The notes below the pieces were generated by a model. It searched no databases, was not told the origin of the DNA, and worked only from the letters and a program-made list of their open reading frames with translations. DNA of 64,000 nt, from the NCBI GenBank assembly GCA_026004735.1, contig BPJS01000001.1:868001-932000 (forward strand), written 5' to 3'. Shown piece by piece: positions 47,094-56,300 of the stretch. Source of the stretch: Isosphaeraceae bacterium. GTDB taxonomy: Bacteria; Planctomycetota; Planctomycetia; Isosphaerales; Isosphaeraceae. Made by a program: the position numbers and the translations under genes. Within the stretch, counting starts at the first letter, position 1; the number at the start of each line of letters is the position of its first letter.

Positions 47094-49535
47094 TCACATC
47101 TGGCTGCCGCGCACCAGTTCGAGCAGATCGGGGCCCGCCATCCGATGCGCCGCATCATGCGGACACGCATAAACACAGCTCGGCTCGGAACCCGGGCCAA
47201 GGCTGGTGCACAGATCGCAGGTCGTCGCCTTACGCACGACCGCGCCGCGGTTCCCAGCAGGCTGCTCGACCATGTTGATATTGCCGTATGGGCAATTCTC
47301 GGCGCACAGTCCGCAGCCAATGCACCAGTCTTCGATCAGAATCTCGCGCGACGCCCGTCGCCGGATCGACCCCACCGGGCAGCCGACCATGCAGTACGGA
47401 TCGAGACAAGAGCGGCACGAACTGGCCACCAGGAACCGGTCAAAACGCAAGCCCTCCCGCAGCAGCCGGGTCACGCCCCCATGCGTGTCCGCGCAGGCCT
47501 TGGTGCATTCGTCGCACCGGGTGCATTTGAGCAGATCTAGCACCAGCAGGCTCTGGGCATTCATCAGACCCTGCGCCAGGAAATCCGCGAGCGGCCGCTC
47601 AGCGACTTCCTCCGCCACGGCGCGATTCTCGGCCAGCCGGCGCCGGGCCTCGGCAATTACGACGTCCCGAACCTCGGGATGCCGATCGACGATCGCCCGA
47701 AAATCGGCCGGCGTGATCCGCACCAGGTCCACATGGTCCAGTGCCGAACAGGTCGCCGTCCGTACGCCCGTAAGCCCTTCGCCCCGAAGCTCAGGCAGCT
47801 CGGCCAGCAAGGCGATCTCCCCGATATAACCCCCCGGCCCGACGTAATTGAGTACAAGCGGCTCGCTGCCCGGCCGCTCCTGGCTCACTTTGACGAATCC
47901 GGTCCGAACCAGGTAGAACCCATCCCGGGCCGGCTCGCCCTGGCGGAAGATCACTTCGCCGGGTTCGCACCGCCGCAGCGTCACCCGCGGGCCGATTTCC
48001 TCCACCAGCCGCGCAAAGGCGGCTTCATCCCGCCGCAGCGGCGCAAACAGCGCCACCGAACGCAGATGCCCACTGATGGCACGCTCCCGATACTTGCGCT
48101 CGATCACCCGCCGAAAGCTCGGCGTGCGCTGCATGATGTACAGGACGTTGCGGAGCAACTCGAGCACGACGGCGCCGTCCTGCCCCGCGCGCACCGTCGC
48201 CGAACGCGGGTAGGCGTTCATGCAGGTCATCTCGCCAAACAGATCTCCGACTCCCAAAGTCGCCGTCGGCCGGGTCGTCGAGAGCGCCACCGGCGCATCG
48301 ACAGGAATCGCTCGCTCTTCACCCTCTTCTCGACGCACCAGCCGCTGCGCAAACCGCCCGATCGATCCAAACCAACCACGCCGCGGCGCGTTGTCCACAT
48401 GCCGGATCGCCGTATCGAGCAAGACATCGACCGACCCCTGCTCGATCAGAAACGCCGTCGATCCATACTCACCCTCGCGGCAGATCACCTCCCCGGGCTG
48501 GAATCGGCGCCGGACCACCGAGCGACTGTTGAACCGCAAAAACGGCGGTGCCACCCCAACGAACGCCGCACGGATGTCGTTCACCGGATGATTGAGCAAC
48601 TCCTCGGCGGGGACCGGAACCCCGCCCGACAACTCGGCCTGAACCGTCGTCCGATGCGTCAACGCACCGGTCGGGCACGAGACCATGCACTCCCCACAGG
48701 CGACACAACTCGATGCCCCCATCGGCTGATCAAGGTCGAACGCGATCCGCGTTCGGTATCCCTTGCCTGCCCGGCCGATGACATGGTTGTCGGCTATCTC
48801 GCCACAAGCCCGCACGCACCGATCGCACAGAATACAGGCGCTATGATCGACGGCGATCACCAGCGAGGAATCGTCCCGTGGCCCAGGGGTCGACCGGCTC
48901 GGTAGCCGGCCCCCATCGACGCCGAGCCGGGCCGCTAGCGCCTCGAGCTCGCAATCGCCCGTCGCCGCCTGCTTCGGACACGGCGCCGGGTGGTCCGACA
49001 TGAGCAACTCGGTCAGCACGGCCACCGCCGCACGCACGCGCCGCGCCGCCCGCTCGTCGGGCGAGGCAATCGTGTCGACGATCATCGTCTCCTCGACCCG
49101 GTGCTGGCACGCCGGCATCAGCTTACGCTCGATGTCCACCCGACCAGTTCGCGCCTTAAATTTGGCCACCTGCACCACGCACAGTCGGCAAACGGCCACC
49201 GGGTCCATATGCTCGCGATGGCAGAGGATCGGAATCGGGTTATCCGGACGCGGCCCGAACAACTGGGTCGCCGCGTCGTAGATCGTCGTCGCCCGGGGGA
49301 TGACCCGACCCTGCGGATCGAACCGCAGCCGGCCCTGCTCATCCGTGGCCGGTACGGCCTTCTTGACCGTCACCTCTCGGCCATCGATCTGGATCGTCAC
49401 ATCCCGGTCCAGATCGGCCGCGGTGACGGGGTCCATCCGGATCAGCCGGCCATCAAAGTCACGCGCAAAGAGACCCTCTTCGTCGTCCCACCAGATCGCC
49501 TCCTCCTCGACGCGGACAGAACGGTCGCCACTCAT
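47094..49535 (-). CDS. Multi-cluster Fe-S protein with two CRP-type cNMP-binding domains
   Basis: An 813-residue soluble fusion. (1) A NuoG/HydA-like N-terminus: 2Fe-2S ligands C105, C116, C119, C143; a His-Cys motif H182, C186, C195 in which the middle Cys is Gln189; and two 4Fe-4S sites (C234/237/240/244, C277/280/283/287). (2) cNMP-binding domain 1, about residues 331-490 (FQPGEVICREGEYGSTAFLI; FGEMTCMNAYPRSATV keeps the phosphate-binding Arg-Ser-Ala), with a charged insert at 375-425. (3) cNMP domain 2, residues 500-640 (PGEVIFRQGEPARDGFYLVR; IGEIALLAELPEL). (4) A DmsB/PsrB-like ferredoxin with four cluster motifs: C671/674/677/681, C707/710/715/719, C738/741/744/748, C773/776/787/791. 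It should carry electrons from the NuoEF-like partner, whose gene overlaps by 4 bp, under control of a bound cyclic nucleotide. Confidence 0.88.
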   Translation of the reverse strand: MSGDRSVRVEEEAIWWDDEEGLFARDFDGRLIRMDPVTAADLDRDVTIQIDGREVTVKKAVPATDEQGRLRFDPQGRVIPRATTIYDAATQLFGPRPDNPIPILCHREHMDPVAVCRLCVVQVAKFKARTGRVDIERKLMPACQHRVEETMIVDTIASPDERAARRVRAAVAVLTELLMSDHPAPCPKQAATGDCELEALAARLGVDGGRLPSRSTPGPRDDSSLVIAVDHSACILCDRCVRACGEIADNHVIGRAGKGYRTRIAFDLDQPMGASSCVACGECMVSCPTGALTHRTTVQAELSGGVPVPAEELLNHPVNDIRAAFVGVAPPFLRFNSRSVVRRRFQPGEVICREGEYGSTAFLIEQGSVDVLLDTAIRHVDNAPRRGWFGSIGRFAQRLVRREEGEERAIPVDAPVALSTTRPTATLGVGDLFGEMTCMNAYPRSATVRAGQDGAVVLELLRNVLYIMQRTPSFRRVIERKYRERAISGHLRSVALFAPLRRDEAAFARLVEEIGPRVTLRRCEPGEVIFRQGEPARDGFYLVRTGFVKVSQERPGSEPLVLNYVGPGGYIGEIALLAELPELRGEGLTGVRTATCSALDHVDLVRITPADFRAIVDRHPEVRDVVIAEARRRLAENRAVAEEVAERPLADFLAQGLMNAQSLLVLDLLKCTRCDECTKACADTHGGVTRLLREGLRFDRFLVASSCRSCLDPYCMVGCPVGSIRRRASREILIEDWCIGCGLCAENCPYGNINMVEQPAGNRGAVVRKATTCDLCTSLGPGSEPSCVYACPHDAAHRMAGPDLLELVRGSQM

Positions 49536-51331
49536 CGCGCCGCCTCGTTCTTCTCAGTAATCTCAACAAAAAAACGCAGCGCCGACTCCAAGGGTTTGGC
49601 CGCCGACTGCCCCAGCCCGCAGATCGACGTCAGCTCCAGCGTCCGCGCCAGATCCGACACCAGCTCCCGATCTCCCGGCCGGCCCACGCCCCCTGCGATC
49701 CGCTCCCCGATTTCGACCAGCTTCTGTGAACCGATCCGACAGGGCACGCACTTGCCGCACGACTCGTTCCGGAAAAACCGGGTCGCGCCCAGCGCCAGCT
49801 CCAGGACGTCCGAACTGGGGCCGTCGCCGATCACCATCAGCCCCGCCCCGAGCATCAAGCCCAGCGCTCGAAACTCATCCAGATCGAGCGGCAAATCCCA
49901 CACGCCCAGCTCGTCGACTCCATCCGGCAGGCCTCGACCCAGGTCTGCCCCCGTGAGCCGGGCCGGTAGAAATCCCCCCGACGGACCGGACGGCGCGACC
50001 GCCTTCAAAGAACGACCTTCGGCCATACCTCCGGCCCGCTCGATCAGCTCTCCAAGAGTCGAGCCGATCGGCATTTCATAGACGCCCGGCTTCCGCACGT
50101 CGCCACAGATCGAAAAAAGCCGTTTGCCCTTGGCCCCGTCCTTCCCCCGCCGCGTATACCAGCGACTGCCCTTGACCCCCGCATTCGCATACCATCCCGC
50201 ACCTCGTAGCGCAATGCCTGGAACCCAGGCAAACGTCTCGACGTTATTCAACAAGGTCGGCCGGTCGAGCAGACCATTGGTCTCGATCTGCGGCGGCTTG
50301 TTGCGCGGTTCCGACCGCCGCCCCTCGATCGCTTCGATCAGCGCACTCTGCTCACCGCAAACATAACCCCCCGGACTCTCAAACACCTCCAGCTCGAATC
50401 GCCGCCCCGTGCCCATAATGTTCGAACCAATCACCCCCAACGCCCGCGCTCGCTCGATCTCGGCCTCCACGTAATGCCGCGGCTCGGGATACTCATGACG
50501 AATATAGACGTAGCCTTGCTCAGCCCCGACCACGAGAGCGCCCAGCACCATGCCTTCGATGACCAGATGGGGAGCGTAACGCAGAATCTCCCGGTCCTTG
50601 AACGTGCACGGCTCGCTCTCGTCGGCGTTGCAAATCACGAACTTGCAATCGCCCCGGGCCTGTCGGACATCCTCCCACTTGCGCCAGGCCGGGACCCCAG
50701 CCCCGCCCATCCCACGCAGCTCGGCCTCGCGTAGCGCCGCCAGCAGGCGGTCGACGCCGCCCGCCTCCAGTTCGGCGACCAGCCCCGCCACCGCCCGATA
50801 GTCACAATCGGCGTTCTGGTAAACGTCGATGGACCAATCCGGCGGGCCTTGGTAGGGGTCGGATCGTCCGACGCCCGTCGCCCAAGCACGAACCGCCTCC
50901 GCCCCGCGCGTCGGCGTCAGTCGGGCTAGGTCTCCATGCGACCCGGGTACGCCCGGCTCCCCCAGGCTCTCGACCACCGCAGCCGGCGCCCGGTCGCACC
51001 GGCCCAGGCACGACGCCCACTCGACGGCGACCTGTTGGCCGGCGGCCGCCGCCTCGGCTGCCATCGCCTCGAAGCACGCCGCCGCACCTCGATGCTGACA
51101 TGCCATGTCGCGGCAGACGTGCACCACCACCGGCCGACCTGGCCGGCGTCGAAAGTGTGGATAAAAACTCACCAATTCATGCAGCCGGTGCAGCGGCTGG
51201 CCCAGCTCTTCGGCCAGCGCGACCAGCGAATCATCCGGCAAATACCCTCGTCGCGCTTGCAGAGTTCGCAAGTGTGCCAGGAGTTCGGACGGCTTCGTCA
51301 CCACCCAGTCCCCGGGGTTCCCGAACGTCAT
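49532..51331 (-). CDS. NuoE-NuoF fusion, NADH-oxidising flavoprotein
   Basis: A 599-residue cytoplasmic protein. Residues 15-150 are NuoE-like, with 2Fe-2S ligands C73, C78, C108 and C112. From about 170 comes the NuoF-like part: the FMN/NADH glycine-rich stretch RGMGGAGVPAWRKW (206-219), CNADESEPCTFKDRE, GGYVCGEQSALIEAIEG, the SLBB-like VYEMPIGSTLGELI, and the C-terminal 4Fe-4S site (C525, C528, C531, C571). It oxidises NADH with FMN and passes electrons to Fe-S clusters, as in complex I, soluble diaphorases and HydB-type subunits. No other complex I genes are here, so it is a stand-alone module that should feed the fusion protein encoded next (4-bp overlap). The start lies 176 bp from the divergent cyclase start. 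Confidence 0.92.
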   Translation of the reverse strand: MTFGNPGDWVVTKPSELLAHLRTLQARRGYLPDDSLVALAEELGQPLHRLHELVSFYPHFRRRPGRPVVVHVCRDMACQHRGAAACFEAMAAEAAAAGQQVAVEWASCLGRCDRAPAAVVESLGEPGVPGSHGDLARLTPTRGAEAVRAWATGVGRSDPYQGPPDWSIDVYQNADCDYRAVAGLVAELEAGGVDRLLAALREAELRGMGGAGVPAWRKWEDVRQARGDCKFVICNADESEPCTFKDREILRYAPHLVIEGMVLGALVVGAEQGYVYIRHEYPEPRHYVEAEIERARALGVIGSNIMGTGRRFELEVFESPGGYVCGEQSALIEAIEGRRSEPRNKPPQIETNGLLDRPTLLNNVETFAWVPGIALRGAGWYANAGVKGSRWYTRRGKDGAKGKRLFSICGDVRKPGVYEMPIGSTLGELIERAGGMAEGRSLKAVAPSGPSGGFLPARLTGADLGRGLPDGVDELGVWDLPLDLDEFRALGLMLGAGLMVIGDGPSSDVLELALGATRFFRNESCGKCVPCRIGSQKLVEIGERIAGGVGRPGDRELVSDLARTLELTSICGLGQSAAKPLESALRFFVEITEKNEAAR

Positions 51332-51366
51332 CCGCCATCCGCTTTAGACTACGCCTGTCGGTGGGT

Positions 51367-51382
51367 CCGATCAACCAATCGG
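51367..51382. promoter_or_regulatory. 5-6-5 dyad in the cyclase/NuoEF divergent promoter region
   Basis: CCGAT-caacca-ATCGG is a perfect dyad of two 5-base arms separated by six bases, the geometry used by CRP/FNR-family dimers, though the arms are not the E. coli CRP half-site TGTGA. It lies 36 bp upstream of the NuoEF start and 39 bp upstream of the likely cyclase -35. A regulator is not known. Confidence 0.35.
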
Positions 51383-51420
51383 TTCAGTTGCCGTGGAAAA
51401 ACCTCGGTTCGGCTCGACCA

Positions 51421-51449
51421 TTGTCCGCGAGCCGTCCGTCTCTTATAAA
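51421..51449 (+). promoter_or_regulatory. Sigma-70-type promoter of the cyclase gene
   Basis: TTGTCC (51421-51426), 17 bases, then TATAAA (51444-51449): 4/6 and 5/6 matches with ideal spacing. The predicted start of transcription is near 51456, giving a leader of about 52 bases before the ATG at 51508. One of the best promoter matches in the window. Confidence 0.6.
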
Positions 51450-51507
51450 GCCCACGGGAGGCAGGCCGCCGGTCCGGTCGCCGCCCCTCCGACCCAGGCA
51501 ACACCTT

Positions 51508-53277
51508 ATGATTTCCGTCTACGTCAGCAATCGCGCCTCTCGGGAGCGCGTCGTTCACGACCGGGGCCCGCTCGAGATCGGCCGCGCCCCGCGCCGCGAA
51601 TTGCCCCGGATTCAGGTCAACGATCCCAAGGTCTCCGGCGATCAGCTTCGGCTCGAGGAGGCTCCTGATTCCCAGCTCCTGGTCGAGAATCTGAGTCAGA
51701 GAGTCCCGATCACCCTGGCCGACGGCACCCGGATCGAGCCCGGTGGCTCGCGTCTGCTCGCCTTGCCGGCCCGGCTCACCGTGGGCGAGACCCTCATCGA
51801 AATCGAGCCGGCGCAACCCCGCCCCGCTGCCTTCGCCGCCGGAGTGCTCAATACGATCGCCCCGCCGCTGGCCGGCGGAGTCGACCGTACCCTCCCGCCC
51901 CAATTCCTCGACGAAGAACCCTCGGCGACCGAACTGGCCCGCTGGTTCGAGTCGTTAATCGCCGTCCAACGTTCCGCGGCCTCGTCCTTCGACTTTTTGG
52001 CCGAAGCCGCCCATGCTCTGGTCGACCTGATCGGTCTCGACGTCGGTCTGGTCCTGCTCCGCCGGGAGGACGACTGGTTTCCGATCGCCACCCATCCGCC
52101 CGACCTCGAACTGTCCGAGTCGTATAGCCAGACGATCCTCGAAACCGTGCTCAAGGAGCGTCGGACCTTTTTTTCGACAGGTTCGGCCTCGGCTCCCAGT
52201 TCCTCCAGCCTGGATCGCGTCGCCTCGGTGGTTGCCTCGCCGATCCTAGGCGAGGATACCGAGGTGATGGGCGTGCTCTACGGAGCGCGCTGGCTCCGCG
52301 TTGGCGCCCGACCGCCGCTCCGCCCTCTCGACGCCCAGCTCACCCAGGTCCTCGCCTCGGCCGTTGCCGCGGGCCTGGCTCGGCATTACAGCGAGCTGGA
52401 AGCCACCCGCCAACGCATCCAATTTGAACAGTTCTTTACTGCCGATCTAGCCGAGCATCTGGACCGCGACCCGGCGTTGCTCGACGGCCGCGAACGCGAG
52501 ATCACGGTCCTGTTTGCCGACATCCGCGGCTTCTCGGCGCTGTCCGAGCGGCTCCCGCCCCGGCAGACCTGCGAACTGATCCGCGACGCGATGGAGCAGC
52601 TCACCCGACGGATCCGGGACCATCAGGGGGTCGTCGTCGATTACATCGGCGACGGGTTGCTCGCCATGTGGAACGCCCCGCTGGACCAGCCCGACCACGC
52701 CGACCTGGCCTGCCTGGCCGCTCTGGCGATGCGCGACAGTCTGCCCGAACTGAACCGCCGCTGGCGCGAGCTACTCGGCCACCCCATCGACGTCGGGATT
52801 GGCATCAACACCGGGCTGGCGCTCGTGGGCAATGTTGGCTCGCGTGCCAAATTCAAGTATGGACCGCTGGGCCATGCGGTCAACCTGGCCAGCCGTGTCG
52901 AGGGTGCGACCAAGCAGCTTGGCGTCAACGTGCTGATGACCGGCGCCACCCGCCAGCGCTTGTCCCGGACGATGGCAATCCGCCGGGTCTGCCGGGTGCG
53001 GGTTTTAGGGATGGCCGAGGAGGCCGAGCTTCACGAGCTGCACGCCGAACAGGCCACCCCCGAGTGGACCCTGCGCCGCGACGCCTACGAGGCCGCGCTC
53101 GATCTCTACGAGGCCGGCCGCTGGTCCGAAGCCTGCCACCGCTTGTTTTTGCTGCTGGCCGGATCGGGCGATGGCCGCTACGACGGCCCGAGTCTGACCC
53201 TGCTCGGCCGCTCGGTCGAGTGCCTGAAAAGCCCGCCGGCCCGGTTCGATCCGATCATCGAACTGCGCGTCAAGTGA
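51508..53277 (+). CDS. FHA-GAF-class III adenylate/guanylate cyclase
   Basis: A 589-residue soluble protein. FHA domain, residues 10-95 (LEIGRAPRRELPRIQVNDPK and VSGDQ, with the Arg and Ser that bind phosphothreonine); GAF-like domain, about 150-310; class III cyclase domain, about 325-520. The cyclase keeps both metal-binding Asp residues (Asp338 in VLFADIRGF; Asp382 in YIGDGLLAMWN) and GIGINTGLALVGNVGS. Its specificity segment reads KYGPLGHAVNLASR, where His takes the usual Asp place, so the ATP/GTP preference is uncertain. A TPR-like tail ends the protein. The ATG at 51508 begins the FHA fold; the frame is open upstream inside NuoEF but only as its antisense. It is divergent from NuoEF and 68 bp before the kinase gene. 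Confidence 0.92.
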   Translation: MISVYVSNRASRERVVHDRGPLEIGRAPRRELPRIQVNDPKVSGDQLRLEEAPDSQLLVENLSQRVPITLADGTRIEPGGSRLLALPARLTVGETLIEIEPAQPRPAAFAAGVLNTIAPPLAGGVDRTLPPQFLDEEPSATELARWFESLIAVQRSAASSFDFLAEAAHALVDLIGLDVGLVLLRREDDWFPIATHPPDLELSESYSQTILETVLKERRTFFSTGSASAPSSSSLDRVASVVASPILGEDTEVMGVLYGARWLRVGARPPLRPLDAQLTQVLASAVAAGLARHYSELEATRQRIQFEQFFTADLAEHLDRDPALLDGREREITVLFADIRGFSALSERLPPRQTCELIRDAMEQLTRRIRDHQGVVVDYIGDGLLAMWNAPLDQPDHADLACLAALAMRDSLPELNRRWRELLGHPIDVGIGINTGLALVGNVGSRAKFKYGPLGHAVNLASRVEGATKQLGVNVLMTGATRQRLSRTMAIRRVCRVRVLGMAEEAELHELHAEQATPEWTLRRDAYEAALDLYEAGRWSEACHRLFLLLAGSGDGRYDGPSLTLLGRSVECLKSPPARFDPIIELRVK

Positions 53278-53345
53278 TCGCGGCGTAAGATCAAGATAGT
53301 GCCGGGCCTCAACCCAGTCGCGCCTGGACCGGGAGCCAGCCGCCC

Positions 53346-56300
53346 ATGGAAACGACGACGACCAGCGCTGACCGCCAACTGCTCCTGGCCGTCCTGGCTC
53401 TGCGCGACGATCTGATCGATACCCGCCTGTTCTCCGACCTGTGTGCACGCGCGGCCCTGGACCCCACCCGTTCGCTGGCCGAACTGCTGGTCGAGCATGG
53501 CGTTGCGCCGGAGGATCGGGATGCTTTGCTCCGCAAGTTGGAGCGCAAGCTCGCGCGTCACCGGGGCGATCCCCGGTTGACTCTTGGCGCCGAGGCCACC
53601 GCCGAGGTCCGGACCGTGCTGCGTTCGGTGGCCCCGGACGCGCTCCGCGAGACCGAGGCGATCCTCCCCCCCGTGACCCGCCACTCCATCGCCGAGACAG
53701 TGGTGGCGCCGGCGGAATCATCCGCGGCCGAAACCGTCGTGGTCGACTCGGGCCGGCTGGTCCGCGAGGAGCTGATTCCCCGGTCCGACAGCGAGCACCC
53801 GAACCGTTACACGCTAACGCGGGTCCACGCCCAGGGCGGGCTGGGCAAGGTCTGGATCGCCCGCGACACGGACCTGAATCGCGAAGTCGCGCTGAAAGAA
53901 ATCCGCCCGGACCGGGCCGACAACCCCGAAGCCTGGCGCCGCTTCCTGAAGGAAGCCCAGGTGACCGGCCAGCTCGAGCACCCTGGCATCGTGCCCGTGT
54001 ACGAGCTAGCCCGACGCGACCAGGACGACCAGCCGTTTTACACGATGCGGCTGGTCCGAGGCCGCAACCTCCGCGAGGTGATCGCCGAACTCCACAAGCA
54101 GCATGCCGATCGCGGCATCAGCCGCCTGGAGCTTCAGCGCAACTTGCTCGAACCGTTCCTTAAGCTCTGTGAGGCCGTCAGTTACGCGCATAGCCGGGGC
54201 GTGCTACACCGCGATCTCAAGCCCGAGAATGTCGTTCTGGGTACCCACGGCGAAGTGATCCTGCTCGACTGGGGTCTGGCTAAGATGATCGGCCAGCCCG
54301 ACGACGACTCCACCGAAGCGCCGGTGCGGCTGACCGAAGACGCCGAGACGTCGCGCACCGTTTCGGCGGTCGGCACGCCGGCCTACATGGCTCCCGAGCA
54401 GGTGGAGGCCGACGCCTCGCGGATCGACACCCGGACCGATATCTATGGCCTGGGCGGCATCCTCTACGAGATGCTGACCGGCCGTCCCCCGGCTGGCGGT
54501 AAATCCCTCGACGAGGTTTTCCGCAACATTCTTCAGGGGAAAATCGACCCCCCCCGCTCGCTGGTGCCCACAGTTCCTCCGGCGTTGCAGGCCATTTGCC
54601 TCAAAGCGCTCGCGCGTGAGCCGGACGACCGCTATCCGAGTGCTGCGGCCCTGGCCGAGGACGTCCGCCGCTGGATCGCCGACGAGCCGGTTTCGGTCTT
54701 CCGCGACCCTTTGCTCGTCCGCCTGCTGCGAGGGGCCCGGCGCCACCGCACCTTGGTCGCTACGGTCGCGGCGCTGACCCTCACGAGCTTGATTGCCCTG
54801 GCTACGGGTCTGGTCCTGATCAATCAAGAACGCGAGCGCACCGACATCCAGCGCCGCCGTGCCGAAACCAGCACCGCCCTGGCCCTCGAAAACCTCCGCA
54901 TCGCCCAGGGGGGCGCCGACCGGCTCCTATCTGGCGTCGCCCTGATCGAAGTGGCCGAAATTCCCTTGATGGAGTCGGTCCGCCGCCGGCTGCTCGAAGA
55001 GGCCCGCGGCAACTACGAGCACTTTTTGGCGCAAAAGGGCGATGATCCGATTGTGCGCTGGGGCATCGGCCGCTCGCTGGTTCGCTTGGGCGACATCGAC
55101 ACCCTCTTGGGCCAGCTTCAGCCGGCCGAGCAGTCGTTTCGGAAGGGGATGGGCTACCTGGACGAACTAGCCCGAAACCATCCCGATAATAGCGATTACA
55201 AACGCGACCTCGCCGCGGCCCATCGCGGTCTCGGCATCCTCCTGAAAGAGTCTGGCCGCGACCAGGAAGCCGAGGACCACCTGCGCCAAGCGGTTGATTT
55301 GTTAACCCGTTTGCCCACCGAGGCCGACCGCCGCGAGCTGGCCGACACCCGCTATCAGCTCGCGGCTCTGCTCGCTCGCCAGCCTGATCGTCCCGCCGAT
55401 CCCAACCTCTATCGGGCGGCGCTCGAGGACCTCGAACGGCTGGAGCATGACGCGGGTTCCCACCCCGAGCTTCAATCCCGCTCCATACGCTACCGGAATA
55501 ACGAGGCACGGCTGCTGACGGCGCTCGGGATGCGCCGCGAGGCCGAGGCCCGTTTGCGCGAAATCCTTGACGACTTCGGTCCTCGGATCAATGAGCCGGA
55601 GAGCTTACCGGGACTCCGTTGGCAATGGGCGCGGGCCGCTGCCAACCTCGGAGCGCTGATCCACGACGACCGGCCCGACGAAGCCGCCTCGTGGTACGAC
55701 CAGGCCATCGATAAGTTCCGCACCCTGGTCGCCGAGTTTCCCCGCATCCCTCAGTATCGCGCCGAACTGGCCGATGCCCTGTACAACCGCAGTCTACTGG
55801 CGCGCGAGGACGACCCGGCTTCGGCATTGCCGCTGCTGCGTAAAGCGCTTGACCTGTTGGACGCCCTGGTGAGCGAAGCACCGGGAATCCCCAACCACCG
55901 AATCCGCCGTGCCCGCGTTCGCATCGAACTGAACACCCTGCTGGCCGAGACCGACCCCGAAGCCGCGGAAATTCAGCTCCGCGGCAGCCTCGCGGATCTC
56001 CAGAGCGTGGTGGACGCCTACCCCAGCTCGATCGAGTACATGTCCGCCCTTGGGCGCGCTCATTACCAGTTGGCACGCTTCCTGGTCAGCCAGGAACGAT
56101 ATGCGGAGGCCGCCGCTGAAGCCGCCGCGGCCAGCCAGCTCCACCGACAAGTTCTTAGCTCGAGACCCCGCTCCGAACTCGAACGCTCGCACCTCTACGA
56201 AGCCTTGAGTCTGCAGTCGTTTGCCTACCTCAATGCCGGTGAACCGGCCGAAGCGGCTGCCGCGGCCGATGCACTCAGCGACACCCTGAAGAACCAGCCC

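Noticed and set aside
47094..49535. Artificial fusion of two genes by an assembly or sequencing error
   Set aside because: The frame is continuous, codon use is uniform and the joins fall in plausible linkers; still listed as a test in the findings.
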